Below are positions 1-13,400 of a DNA stretch of 64,000 nt, one piece after another. Numbering within the stretch: position 1 is the stretch's first letter; each line of letters opens with the position of its first letter. Source of the stretch: Rosellinia necatrix (lineage: Eukaryota > Ascomycota > Sordariomycetes > Xylariales > Xylariaceae); NCBI GenBank assembly GCA_021209875.1, contig JAGYVD010000011.1:186001-250000 (forward strand), in the 5' to 3' direction. The position numbers and the translations under genes were made by a program. The notes below the pieces were generated by a model. It worked only from the letters and a program-made list of their open reading frames with translations, was not told where the DNA came from and did not search any database.

Positions 1-190
1 TAAATATTTTTATAAAACTAGCAGCTTTATAATAAAACAATAAGCTAAGCTTTATTATATAAATAAAGCTACGTTATAAAAATATGAGCTAAATAATTAA
101 AATAATATAATTATGTTTTATAATAAACGCTAACATAGATATTTATAAATTTAAAACTAATCATTTAATGTTTTATAATATATATTAAAA
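1..190 (+). repeat. Right part of a decayed repeat, copy A (also at 42425-42600)
   Basis: This stretch aligns closely to 42425-42600: both share the order of an AGCTTTATT-like block, GTTATAAAAATATRAGC, AAATAATTAAAATAATATAA, and TTTTATAATAAAC followed by TTTTATAATATATATT. Differences are mostly C/T and G/A. The window starts inside the repeat, so its left end is unknown. At 42.6 kb the homology stops where element H begins. No coding frame survives. Family unknown. Confidence 0.7.
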
Positions 191-3100
191 TTAACATGTT
201 TTAGTTTAATATATATAAAACAACTAAAATATATATATAGTATAAATATTTTAAGTATTAAGAATAGCTATTAGTGCAAAATAATCATATGAATTTATTA
301 CAGCCTAAAATTAAAAATTAAACAATTTTTAAAACTACTGATTTAAAATTAATAAATAAAAAAATATGCTTGAAATTAAAAAAGTTAGAAAAATCTATGA
401 AACTTAGCTAAAAAAACAATTAATAAACAAAAAAATACAGAATATGTTAAACAATTAATAACTCTGAATATTTAAGAATATATATATTAACTAAGAATTT
501 TTTTTAAAAATAATTACTATTTTTAAAACTTATTAAAAATTGTTTATATTACTAATTAAAAAAATAGTATTAAAAAAATAATAATAAAACCTAATTATAT
601 TATAACAGCAGTAAATATAACTATAATAATAAATATAATTACAACCAATAATATAGTTAATTATTTAGCTTTTTATAAAAATATAAAAATGATGGAAATT
701 ATAACTTTAATAAACAGAATTAATAATTAGAAAACAAGGAATAATATAGCAGAAATAATTCTAATAATAGAAATTATATTAATAATTAAAACAATTAAGT
801 TTATGTTTTTAAAAAAGCCGACAAAAATGGGTTAAACTATTATTTATTAAAGAATAAAAACACAAATAAAATATTTAAAACGTTATATTAGCTAATAGCA
901 AACTTAACAGGCTATTAATACAATAAAAAATTTATTATTAGCTACAACAAACTTTAATAATTATGTAAATATAAACTTAGCATCTGTTTTAAAAAATTGA
1001 AAACGCTGTTTGTTTTTAATTTAAAAAAAACATATGCATAAATATTACACCGTATTAATATTATTTAAGCATTAATATTTTAAATATTTATAATATTGTA
1101 AACAAGCTAAAAAACATATAATAAAAAACGTAACAATATATTTTAAGAAAAAAATAATTAAATAAATAAAAACTGCTTATTATATATAAAATATTAAAAG
1201 AATAAAAGGTATTAAAAAATCTTTTATATATAATATAAAAAAAATTAAAAATATATGTGTTATACCTGCTAATAATTTAATATATTTAAATTTTAAAAAC
1301 AGGTTTATAATAAAAAGCTTAAAAAAAATCAAAAAATGCTACGTTATAATAATAAAATTTTATAATTTTTTCGTTTATATATAACCCGATATAAACAATT
1401 TTTTAAAAATATATTAAAAATACTATAAAATATTTAGAAATAATATAATAATATTTCTAAATATTGTTAAAAAATATTAAAAATATTTAAAAGTTATATT
1501 TAAACTATTTAAAAATAAATATATAATTATTTTATAAAAAAAACTGTTTATTAATTATTGTGTAATAAATTTATTAAGATTTAAAATAAACGCGTTTAAA
1601 TTTGCAATTTTAAAAAGCCGCATTATAGTAATTAATAACCTAGTTTTTTAAAATTAATTAAACGCTTTTAAATAATATATAAGCGCGTCAGGACTTTTAT
1701 ATAGCTTGATTTTATATTACATAAAGCAAATTAAGCCGCTGTAGAAATAAAAAGCTGCTTTATTAACTAAAAATAAATTAATAAAACATATTAAAACAAA
1801 AAAACTAAATAAACATAAAACATAGATAAAAACTAAATATTATAAATTTAGTGCGTTTAAAATAGCTTTGTTTAAAAATATATAAAATATTATATATAAA
1901 AAAACCTTTTTAGGTTGTTATAATTTATATAAAAAATTGTTTTTATAAAGCAATAAATTAAAATTAAAAAGGTTTAAAGCAATAGTTTTTTCTTTAAAAC
2001 TAAAAAATATATAAAAATTAAAAAAATAATCTTTAGTATTAAAGTTTAATTAATAAGATTTTTAAATAAATTATTAATTAACGCAGAAAAAAAAATAAAC
2101 TTTTAAAACTAAAAATAGCAAGCTTAGTTTAAACAGCTAAAAAGCTGTATATAATAATATAATAAAATAAAAAACTTATAATTATATTTATAAACTATTT
2201 AGCTATTAAAAGCATTATTAAATAAACAACCTTAAAAACTGCAGCTTTTAAACATGCTAATTATAAACTAATTAATTTATTTAATTATTTATTATAATAT
2301 CAACCATATATATATTATTTACTAAATAAGCTAAACTATATATTAAACGTTTTGAGCTGTTTATAAATAATATTAAATATTTAAAAAGAATATAACGAAA
2401 TAATAAAAATAAACAATAAACTTGTGCTAAATATAATATAAAAAAATTAAAAGCCGCGTTTTCTATAGTTATATTACAAATAATTATATATAAAAGTTTA
2501 AAAAACAAATTTTTATTGGTATATATAAAAAATATAAATATATATAAATATTAAAAAACTTAAAAATATTATAAAAAAACAAAACTTTAAAAACGTCGCT
2601 GTTTATTTTAAACTTAAGTATTTTTTAATATTACCACAGATAAACTAATATATATATAAATATAAAACGTTTATATATTTTAATTAGCATTATTAAAAAA
2701 ATAATGAAATAAGCTTATAGTAAAAAATAATACTGCAGTACTTAATAAAGAATATAAACATTAAAACTATTAATAAAAACTAATAAAATATAAATAATAA
2801 AAAGTTATATTAAATATTATAATATATATAACTTAAATTAAACTAATAAACAGCTATTTATAAAAAGATAAAAACTTTTTAAGCTTGAAAACATATTATT
2901 TATATATATTATAAATATAAACTTTATTTTAGCTTTTTAAAAAATTTAAATTAAAAATACTTTTTAAAAATTAAACAAAAAAAAACAATATTTTAATATA
3001 TATAACGTTATAATAACCGTTATGTATTTTATTTTAAAACGTATATTGTTAATTTTTAACTATAAAAAATATAAAGCGGAAAAATAAAGCATTGTTTTAA

Positions 3101-4130
3101 TTAAACAACTTTGATGAAGCAACTAAAATATTTTAAAAAAATTTGTTTTTAATAAAAGATAAAAGTTTATATTTAATTTTTAATAAAATATATAAAATTA
3201 TGCAGTGTTAAATTATTAAAAACAGCTATATATTATTTTTAAACAAACACCACGTTAAAACATGAAATTTAAAGCATTAAAATAATAATATAATATTATA
3301 TATTTATTAAACTAAAACAGATTAAATAAATACTATATTTTTTTTAAAATAAAACTTAAACGTTATATATAATAATATTATATATTTAATGTTTTAAAAA
3401 CAGCTATTTAAGTTTAAATTATTTAATATATTAAAAATATTAATTAATTTTCATAATATTAAAAAACTTTTAACCATATGTTTTTTGTACAAGCATTTAT
3501 CTTAAAACAATTATATAATAATAAACTTTGTTTAAGCTGTAGCAAAAATAATTATAATCTTAAATCTAGTTTATTAAAATTTAATAAAAAAATAAATTTA
3601 TTTATGATGATAGCAAAATATTATTTATTTAATTAATAATTAAAAAATATTTTTAACAAAAATTAAAACTTTAAACTATTAAATAATAAACAAAAGATTA
3701 ACTTTATGAATTAAACTTTTTTAACAATTTTTATATCTATTTAATAAAGTTTATAAAACATTTATATATAACTTTTAAAAAACCCGATTTTTTTAAACAA
3801 TAAATGCTGCTACTTAAATTTATAAAAGCTAAACAAGATTTTAATAAAACAAATATATATAAAATAAAAATCTTTCTTAAATATTATTTTAATTAAAAAC
3901 GCAACAGCTTTAATTATTTTATTAAGCAAAAAATTTAAATTATAAACATTATTAATAAATAATAAAAAAGAATTTTTAACACAGTAAAAAATTTATTAAA
4001 AAAAATTAAAATTACTACAGTTTATATTTTGCTATATAAATAAGCGTTAAAAAAGAAGCAAACTATCACAAATTATATAATAAACGCTGTTAAAATTAAT
4101 AAAAGGTTTTAATCGGCGCAGTTTTTTAAT
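191..4130 (+). repeat. Decayed A-rich repeat sequence, no gene; possible Ty1/Copia remnant
   Basis: Nothing intact is present: stops occur every few codons in all frames and the plus strand is A-rich, as on the coding side of the better-preserved elements in this window. Around 3483-3550 a plus-strand frame reads VQAFILKQLYNNKLCL, which resembles the DxxNAFxxxxLxExVxM block of Ty1/Copia reverse transcriptases. This is one short match in low-complexity sequence, so the family call is weak. No terminal repeats were found. Confidence 0.35.
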
Positions 4131-4323
4131 ATACGCGCATAAAAAAAACGTTTATATAAACTTTTTGTTTAAAATGCTATAGCTTATAGCTATATACACA
4201 ATTTCATTAAGCTTAGCTTTATATATATAAGGTTTAGTTTATATTTAAATAAAACTTCAGCTTAAATTTACTAATCTTTTAATTTTTATAATATATATTT
4301 TATATTTTTATAGTGCACCTCTT
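4131..4323 (+). repeat. R196 dispersed repeat, heavily RIPed copy
   Basis: This is a RIPed version of the 196-bp repeat at 40551 and 62594. It starts ATACGCGC and ends GTGCACCTCTTA, and between them the landmarks stay in order with C replaced by T and G by A: TTATATAA, GCTATAGCTTATAGC (intact copies GCTGTGGCCCGTGGCC), TTTATAATATATATTTTA (intact copies TTTATAATACACACTTTA). It has the same orientation as the other three copies. Confidence 0.75.
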
Positions 4324-6850
4324 AGTTTTATTTTAGATTTTTTTTACCTTTTTATTTAATTAAATCATATATATTTTAAATTTTTCAACTTACTTAAAAA
4401 CAATTTTTATTTACTTTATAATATATTATATAAAAAAGTAATAATTTATGTTTATTTATAAAAATATTATTAATATTTGTATTTTAAGTTTTATTTTATT
4501 AAATAAAACAGCTGCAGTTAAAAATATCCGGGCTAAATTAATAAATGTTTTAAAATTAATTATTTTTTATTATTTAATTATTTGAAAACATTTTTTTTAT
4601 TATTAGTTTTCATTAACAATAATTTATTTATTTTTAATAGCTAGGCTTTTAAACTATTATATTAATAAACTAATAGTTTTAAAAAAACTTTGCTTGTTTT
4701 TTATATAATATTTTTAAATTTAAAGTTTTAAATTTATAAATAAAATTTTAAACCTAGCTTTATTAATAGTTTTTAAATATTAATATTAGTTTTATTTTTA
4801 GTTTTTATAACGAATTCTTTTATAACAGGTTTTTAAAACTAAATTAAATATATTTAATTTTATATATATTATAAAATGTTTTAATCATAAAATAATTAAA
4901 AAGTTTAAACGCTATATAAAACAAAATTATTTTTTAACCTGTTAAAGTTTTAGCCTATTTTTAGCTATTATTAATTTTTATAGTATAAGCTATTTTAAAA
5001 TTAATTAATAAAAAATATTTAAAAAAACAAAACAGTTTTAATGCTTTAAAAATAAATTGAATAATTTATAAATTATTTTTTAGTTATAAATAAAAATTAA
5101 AACTTTAGTAATAAATAATATATTATATAAAAATTTATAAATAAAAAAAAAATAAAAACCAAAAATCAGCTTTTTAAAATTATAGCTAAATATAAATATA
5201 AAATAAGTCCTGTTTATACGCTATAGCTAGTTTATATATACTAGTTAGCAATAAATATAAAAATATCTTAGGCGTGCTACACATGCTATAAAAAAAACTA
5301 GTTATTTGTAACTTTTTAAAACAGTTTTTTAAACCTATAACAACTTTATTTAAGCCAGCTTTATAAAAATATACTGTTAGTTAGCTAGTAATTTATTATT
5401 TTATTATTTTAATGTTTAGCTATATAATAAACAATTAATTTAGCTTAAAATTTAATGAAAAGACTATTTTTTATTATTAAAACCTATAGTTTATTTTTAA
5501 ACAATTAAATATTAACATAAATAACGTTATTTTTAGCTGTTATTATTTTAATATCCGCTAAATTAAAATAATTAAAATTAAAATACTTTATATTTAAAGG
5601 TTTTGAAAAAACTATATATTGAAAGATTTAATTAACTAAAGCTAAATTAACTAAAATAAGTTACGTTATGTCAAAGCTTGATTAAAATAACTCGCTTAAT
5701 AAGCTAGATGATTTAAATAATTAAACATTTAATTAATTAAATTATAAATAAAATATATAGCAGCACTATTAACCAAATATATAACTAGTTTATAATATAT
5801 TTTTAAATAAATTAAAAAACTATAGTATTTATAAAAAAAAAGCTAACACTAATATATTTAATAGCTAAAAGCTACAAAAATAAAATTTTTAAGCTCATAT
5901 TATTATTAGTTTTAATAAAATTATTAATTTTAATAAAATTGTCTGCTTTAGATTTATTAGCTAAAGCTATTTTAATTTAATTATTTATTTAGTTTTTAAA
6001 ACTACTGCGATTTTATTTATAGCTAAATAATAAGTTTGAGCAGTTATTTATAAAGCTTATTATTAATATTAAAAACTTTATTTTTAATTTTAACCAGGTT
6101 AGTTTTATTTTAAAACATTTGTTTTTAAATTAACAAAATGTAAATGCAGCTTTTAATTTCATATAAAATATTTTTAATGCTATAATATTTACAGCTAATT
6201 TATTATACTTTTTATTTTAGCTGTTAACACGTTTTTATAATATATTTATATTTTTTTATTTATTCTTTATTAAAACAGCGTTTATTTAATAATTAATAAA
6301 AGCTATAATTTAGTTTAACTAGCCAGCTAAACTAAACTAAGGTAGGTCTGCTTAAACGGCTAAATAAAATAATATAAGCTAAACTAAAATAAGCTAGGTC
6401 GGCTAAAGCTAAAGTCGGTAAAATTAGTAGCTTAATTAAATTATCTAAAATTAATAAATCTAGCTAAAAACAATAAAATTAATAAAACTTGCTAAAATTA
6501 ATAAATTTAAAGCTTTAATTAGTTAATTAGTTCATTAAAAACTTAATTAATGCATTAATTAGGAAAATAATATAATTCATAGCTAATTTTACTAGTTTTT
6601 TTATATTTAGCTGCGCAATATGAACTGCTATAAAGCAAAAAAGCTGTTTTTAACTGCAAAACCTACATAAATAGTTTGGAAAAGCTGCTTAAAAAAATAC
6701 TTTTAGTTTAATCGTTATAAAAGCATTAATTTAATAAACCTAGTTAAAAATATAAAGCTATAAATCCCTTCATTGAAAATATCTTAGTTTATATTATAAT
6801 ATTATATATATATACATATACTAAAAATAATAAAATTTTAAATATAGTTT
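4324..6850. other. A/T-rich decayed sequence, no gene seen
   Basis: No open frame, RNA gene or terminal repeat could be supported. The left end of element F1 must lie somewhere in or before this stretch but I could not place it. At about 6310-6560 there is a less A/T-rich patch with imperfect short repeats of the type CTAAAATTAATAAA and AAGCTAGGTCGGCTAAAG. These may be the edge of another inserted element. Confidence 0.5.
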
Positions 6851-9174
6851 TAAAATTTAATCTATTAATACAAGTAAATAAATAAGCTTAGCTTTAATAA
6901 AACTAGCTTAAATAGCTAAAACTACTTTATTTAATTTTATAATAAAATAACGTGTAATATTAAGGCTGGCACTTTTTGCTTACTGTAATATTTTAGCTAG
7001 CACGTTTTAAACCGTTATTTAATTTAAAAACTTTAATAAATATAAGTTTATTTTAAATTTTTTAATATTTAATTCAACGGTTATATTTTATTTACTTTTT
7101 AATAATAAATGCTTTTTTTATTATTTTTCAAAGTTTAATATATTAAAAATATATATTATTTTATTATTTAATAATTAAATTACATAAATAAATTAATAAC
7201 AGTTTTTTAATCTTAAATAAAAATATATATGTATAAATTATATTATGTTATTTATTTCGAATAATAAATCTTTTATTTAATGGCTTATATTTTGAAATAT
7301 AGTAAAACAAATTTCCCTAAATATTTTATAACAAATAAACTATGCGTTATTATAAGCGTCTTATATAGCTTTTTCTTTTTAGCCTGCGATTTAGCACAGC
7401 TTTTATGTTTAATTTACAAAAACTTTTAAATTTTTAAATTTTTTATTTTATATATAAACGTTTATAAAACGTTTTATTTTTAATAACTTTGTTTAAAACA
7501 TAATATATTTTAAAATATTAATTTTAACATTAAAATGTTTTTTATAAAACATTATAAGCGGTTAAAAATTCTATATATAATTGCTACGTTTAAACTTGAA
7601 GCGTTTATTTAAATAAAATAAAAAATATAATATATATTAATTGTTAATATACTATTAAAACAAAAAATATAAATTTATATTAAAAAAAAATTAAATTATA
7701 TTGTTAAAATAGACCTGTAATAATTATATTATCTCAACATTTTTCTGTTTCAATATACATCTTTTTTAAAATCTTAAATCCTTTTTTTTTAAACAAGCTT
7801 TTAATATTATATTTTTACCTAATTTTTTAATTAAAACTATATTTTTAACACTCTATTTATAAATGCTTTTCTTTTAAATATATAAACTATTTTATATATA
7901 ATTTTCTTATTTTTCTTTAAAATTAAATATTTTATAGCTTTTATTTAAACTGTTTTTTTGTGATAAATAATTATAAACAATTTCATGGACAAAACCGATT
8001 TTTTATTTATTAAATATAAAACGTTATAATTATTAATTAATATATTATTAAAAAATATATAACGTTTAAACTTTAAAATAATATATATTTTAATAATATT
8101 AATAATATTTTTAAAAAAAATAAACTTCATTATTATAAAATTTATAGTCAATTAAATAATTTATTGAACTAGTTTTACTACTATTAGCTTTATTATTAAG
8201 CTTTTTTAAAATATAAGTTATTTAAATATTTTTTTAGTTTAGCTGTTAATTTTTTGTTTAAGCGATTTTTAAGGCGTAGTTTTTTAACATTTTTTAATTT
8301 AATAAAATATTTTTTTTAAATAAATAATTTATGTATTAATTAGTTTTGCTTATAATAGCTAACTAAAAAAATATATATATTTTTTAAGCTTTATTAATAA
8401 ATATTATTACCAGAAAGCTTATATAAGCATTATTACTTATTAGTTAATTCATTTATAAATTTTCTTTAAATTTTTCAAAGCTAATTTATTAAATCTTTTG
8501 TTAAACTAATTTTTTTATATTTTATTATTTAATATAATAAAAAAAAAAATTATTTTTTAAGTTTATATTATATAAAATATTAAAACTTTAAAAGAAGCTT
8601 TTTATTTTTATTAAATAATATAATTACTTTTTATAATTTCTTTTTTATAATATTCATAAGTTTAATATAAATTTAATTTAAAAGTACTTTTTTATAAAAA
8701 ACTTCCAAAAAAGTTTTAGTTGCAAATATTTTTTTAATTTTAAAAAGATTATAACCAATAGTTTATAAAAAAACAGGTTATTATTTTTTATATTATTTGC
8801 TAGTTTTAATTTTTTTTTGTTTAATATATTTTAAAATTTCACCATATTTTTTCAAATGATTATCAAAGCTTATTAAACTCTAAAAGCATATTAATTGCAC
8901 AAAATAATCATGTGTATTAAAATTGTTTATTTTTTATTTTTATTTCTTCCAGCTGCAACTTTTCTTTATTTAACTTTCATAGATTTCATTTATTTATTTA
9001 TGTAGTGCTAAATATTGAATAAATTTGATTAAGCTTGCGTTATATAGCATTATAACTTTTTTTAATTTTATAAAATGTTTAAAATCAATTTATTAAGCTG
9101 TAAGCTTAAAATATTTATTTTTATATATTTTTTCAAGTTTAATAATAATTTAATGTTTTATTCAAAATAATACT

Positions 9175-9397
9175 TTAACTAAAAAGATTGGTATAAGGGT
9201 AGAAAGAAAGATGCTCTATTAATTCTACTGCTAGGTGGGGAAATCTAGTAGGACTAGATTTAACCCCTGCAAGGGTGGCTGTGGGCCACCTGTTGCCAGC
9301 CGTATCCTGTGCAACCTATCTTTCGCTTATCTAATCTAACAATACACCAGCCAGCGGCTCAATTCATACGGGCCCCTTCGGGGACTCTATCATTAAC
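9175..9397. repeat. Target-site duplication TTAAC flanking R213
   Basis: TTAAC occurs at 9175-9179 and again at 9393-9397, immediately outside the 213-bp insertion. In the F2 copy (about 51.23-51.28 kb) the corresponding F sequence runs through without the insertion. This supports a real insertion with a 5-bp duplication. Confidence 0.65.
9180..9392. mobile_element. R213: 213-bp un-RIPed, hairpin-rich insertion within F1
   Basis: This segment of near-normal base composition sits abruptly inside RIPed element F1 and is absent from F2. It contains inverted repeats: AAATCTAGT/ACTAGATTT with a 3-base loop at about 9249-9270, GGTGGC/GCCACC at about 9275, and CCCCTTCGGGG at about 9373. No open frame or RNA polymerase III box was recognised. 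It ends in CA and begins TA, so it could be a solo LTR whose TG became TA, or a short non-autonomous element. No second copy was found in the window. Confidence 0.6.
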
Positions 9398-10018
9398 ATT
9401 AAAAAAACTAAATTGTTTTTAATATGTTTAGATTTATAATATTTGCAAAGATTTTATGTTTAGCATAAATTTTAAATTTTTTAAAATAGTATAATTAATC
9501 TGTTAAACTGTTTAAAAGAACAGCCTTAATATAATTTGTTATTACAATAAAAAATAAAGGGCTAAGTTTTAACGATTAAATTAATAAATCGCTTTATATA
9601 TAAAATAAATAAAAATAAAAAACAAGATTTTAAAGTTAACAAGCTTGTAAATAAAAATTGTTTTTATAATAAAAAGCATTAGTAGAACTAATAAACTAGG
9701 ATTGTAACTGTTATAAAAAAAAAATCACATAAAAACGGTGGAATTAAAACTAAACAATTAATACAAGCAAGTTAATTTATGCCCGTAATAATAATTTATT
9801 CAGTCAAGTTATATTAAATGAAAGTAATCAGACTAGCCAGCTTATATATACAGCTAAAAAAAGATTTTTTTGTTTTATGTTTAGTCCGTTTAAATAGGTC
9901 GGGCCTTTATTGACCTGACTATTTACTTTAATAGCCACTAACTTAGCCACCGGGCTTACTGCAGTACTTGGGCTGCGATCACTAGCTTGCAGCTAAGGCT
10001 ATCTATTTTATTGTGGTA

Positions 10019-10223
10019 ATTAAAATTATAAAACTTACATGAAAACGAAAAACAAAATTATTTAAGCAAAAATATATAATAAAACAGAATAAAATTAATA
10101 ATTCTAATAAGTATTAATTATATTATTAATTTATATCTTTTCAATTTGTAATAGCAAAAAGAGGGTCCTTTAAAGTTTTTCAAAACTTAATTTATTTCTA
10201 CATTAGATTTGATTATTATAACC
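10019..10223 (+). mobile_element. Gyp-2 (Ty3/Gypsy), left remnant between F1 and B1
   Basis: This aligns to Gyp-1 at about 21195-21370, just after its reverse transcriptase, sharing AATTATTTAA, TAAAATTAATAATT, TTTATATMTTTT and TTTAAAGYTTTTYAAAA in order. The continuation of Gyp-2 resumes at 25160, where homology to Gyp-1 picks up at about 21385. Element B1 therefore split Gyp-2 here. The part of Gyp-2 further left was displaced or lost at the F1 insertion. Confidence 0.75.
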
Positions 10224-10450
10224 TGAGTTATAGATAACAGGTTTTTCCTGTGGCATGTGTAGCATACACAGGACATCTGTGCATTTGTTGCTAACTAGTG
10301 CGCACAGACCAGCTGTAGCGCATAGACTACAGCTATTTTACACCTGCATTTAGCTAGAATTCTTAAAGGCTAATTTTTTTTATTGTAAATGTTTATATAA
10401 TATATTATTTATTATTAAAGTTTAACTTTTCATTTATAACAAATATAATA
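10224..10450 (+). repeat. Element B1, left LTR
   Basis: It matches 24913-25159 and 35192-35433 in order: GTTATAGATAACAGGT, GCTAACTAGTGCGCACAGAC, ACACCTGCATTTAGCTAGAATTC, and TTTATATAATAT. The 3' edge is set where B1 and B3 continue together while the right LTR of B1 runs into Gyp-2. The left copy is less RIPed in its first 140 bases. The exact first base is uncertain by a few bases, and no clean target duplication was found. Confidence 0.75.
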
Positions 10451-13400
10451 ATTTATAAATCATTTAATTTATTTTTAAAATATTAAAACTATTTTTTCTA
10501 ATATTTTTTCTTGTGCTAATTTTAAAATGGGTTTTATTATAAACGCTAAAAGTAGCTAAAAACAAGGCAAAACTTTAGAATGCTAAACAATAACTATATT
10601 TTATATGCCATTATATTTTGTAATTATTTTGTTAATAAAATTTTTAATAATATATATAAAACTATATATATTGAATTTAGTATTTAAAAACTTGTTATAA
10701 CATAATTTCTTTTAAAAAGTAAACATTAAACAAATATTAGCGTTTTAAACCTACTAGTAAAGTGTTTTTAAAAGTTTTATTTATTAATTCAAAGATTTCA
10801 ATTTAAAAAAATATTATGTATGAAAATAAACAAGTTTTCTTTTAAAGCTGTTACCTTATAAAGATTGTAATTTATAAGCTTAGCTATTTAAAATCAAGAA
10901 ACTATTGTTTTATAAAAACTAATTATAAAGAAAAAGCTTTTGATTTAATGAAATAATAAAAAACTAATTAATTTGTAGCATTTATTAATTTAGCTTAAAT
11001 ATATTTTACTGCGACTTTTTTATTTAACAAAATATTACTCTAAATATAAATATTTATTATATTTTAATAAGTACCAACAAATGATTATTTTTTTCTATAA
11101 TGTATTACAAAATAAATAAAAATCTTTCGGAAAAAAGCTAAAAAATTTAGAACATATATAATTTAACGAAAGAAAAAATTAAAAAAAAACATTAAGGAAG
11201 CTTAAAAATAAAACTATGAAATCTAAAATAATATAAAACGATTTTATGAATTTAAAAAAAAATTATATTAAAGCTTAAAACAAATTAAAAAAAAACTATA
11301 TTAAATAGTTTTTTATAAATTTTTTAAGTTTAAACTAAAAAAAGGTTTTAAAAACGCTGTTATAAACTATGTTATAATTAAACTTATAATAATAACCAAA
11401 AAATAGAATTGTTAAAAAAATCTTTGATGTACATTTAATAAATAAATAATGAAGTTGTTTAATTAACTAAAAAAAAATCTTTTTACAAGCTTTTAAAACT
11501 TTTTTTTGTAAATTTATTAAAAACTTTAATAAATAAATTTTATAATAACACTAAAAAAAAAATAAAGTTAATGGGCAAATTTAATAAGATAATATTATAA
11601 ATTCTTTAAAAGTTAATATAAATTAGTTTACAAATAATTTGTTAAAAATAAATAAAATTAAATTGTATTTTATTAAAAGAATTATAAAAAGCAGATTTTT
11701 ATTTATTAAATAAATATTTTAACATAATTATAAATTGAAAAACTTTATATAACATTAATATAATATTTGTCAAAACATAAACATTTTAAAAAAACAAAAG
11801 CTGATTATAAAATATTAAATTTTAATAAATATTTTTTATGTAAATTTATAACAGATGTTATAAAATTTATTAAAAAAACACGTGTAATAAGACTAAATAA
11901 AACAAATGTTTACAAACAAAGTGTTTTTATAACTTATAATTAACACAATTTTTAAATGCTTAAGAAAACTATTAAATTTTAATGCATATCTAAAATAATA
12001 GATATAAATAGCTTATAGTTTATGAAAAAATAACTAAAAATATATTAAGTCTTATAAAACAAAAAAAAGTTTGAAAAACAGAACTTGTATTGAATATAAC
12101 TATATTTTTATAATATTTATTAAAAAATATATGTGCATTTTATTAGCGTTATTATTAATAAAATAAAAATAAACGTTTAAATTATATATTAAAAAAATAA
12201 CAGTCCAAATTATAAAAAATAAATATTTCCGTTATAAATACAAAAAATATATTATGAAAAATTATTTTTTGAAACTTTTTAATTAAATATAACGCAACAG
12301 CGGTCTTAATATTATTATAAATAAATATAAACTAAAAATTATTGTAGTATTAAAAAAAACACCCCAACATTAAAGCAAGAAAAAATTAACTTTAAAACCC
12401 ATAAACTTTTTTTCAAAGATGGTATTATTATTCATAAATAAAAACATATATAATACACAATTATTTAAATAATAAACCTTTGTTATATATATGAATATTT
12501 TATATTATAATAAATTATTTTTAATAACTTATAATATATTTTAAATTATAAAAGCAGGTATATATATATATAAATATATTTTTTGTTGAGCAATTAATAA
12601 ACCTATAAATTTTATTAATTATAAAAAAGTTTAAAAAGAAATAATTATTAAATAGAATAAAACATTAAATAAGAGAATTGATATTACGTTATAATTAAGT
12701 TTAAAAAAATATAATAAAACTTTTATTAGCGTTTTTATTAATATATTAAATATTAACCGAACAGTTATAATTAAAAAAAAATAATTTAAACCATATAATA
12801 TATAGCTAAATATACTATAATATATTTGAGATTTTTGTTTCAACTTGTTAAAAAATTATAAATATAATTGCATATAAAAAATAAATATAATAAAACCCTG
12901 GTTATAATATTTCAAGTATTAAAAAAACGCCAACTAATAAACCTATAATATTAAATTTAATAAAAAAAAACACCGAGAGAAAATGCTGCGACTAGTATTT
13001 TCAAAAATATACTGCTAAAAAAAAAAACAATTTAACATAAAATTATTTAAAAAAAAATTAAAAAAAGCTTAAAAAAAACTGCTGATTTTATATTGAAAAT
13101 AAAATAAATTTAAAGGAAATTAACAAAGGCTTGTTATTTTAATAAAAGTTTATCATTAACAGATTTTATTATACAAAAAAAACAGCATAACCTACTATAA
13201 AAAAAACCTAATATTTAAATCGCTATTTTTAATACTACAACGTTCATAACTTTAATTAAAAAAAACTAAACCGCTGGGGAGATCTAAATTATTATTATTT
13301 ATCAAATTAAGAGATTAATAAAAAAAAAAAAACCAATAAAAAATAAGAACAAGCTAAAACAAAAAACATTAAAATATTACAACTTTTTTAATATATTTAA

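Larger units (their letters stand above)
6850..10018 (-). mobile_element. Element F, copy F1 (LTR-retrotransposon-like, Copia suspected), interrupted by R213
   Basis: Read on the minus strand from 10018 downward, this aligns in order to 50715-about 53500 on the plus strand. Strong anchors are GCTGTATATATAAGCTGGCTAG near the end of the terminal region, AACAGTTTAACAGATTA, AAAATATATAAAAATAAA, TAATATATTAATTAATAATT, and TTTTATAAACGTTTATATATAA. The right edge at 10018 is set because Gyp-2 sequence begins at 10019, and F2 starts with TGTCCCGATG at the matching point. The element is minus-coding by strand composition. A frame with CKLNIKAVLNRRLKRKS at about 7.4 kb resembles a GAG-pre-integrase zinc motif of Ty1/Copia; this is weak. 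The left end was not located. Confidence 0.75.

Noticed and set aside
2281..2508. 75-codon minus-strand frame and similar short frames at 12631, 29277, 35932, 57489 and 63321
   Set aside because: All are low-complexity Ile/Leu/Tyr/Asn/Lys translations of A/T-rich repeats, with no conserved start or intron signals.
7945..8151. 68-codon minus-strand frame in F1
   Set aside because: It follows the coding strand of element F and aligns to F2, so it is a surviving piece of a dead element frame and not a gene.
9180..9392. Possible tRNA, rRNA fragment or SINE
   Set aside because: No cloverleaf, no recognisable A/B box (no GGTTCGA-type motif), and no match to rRNA core motifs I know.
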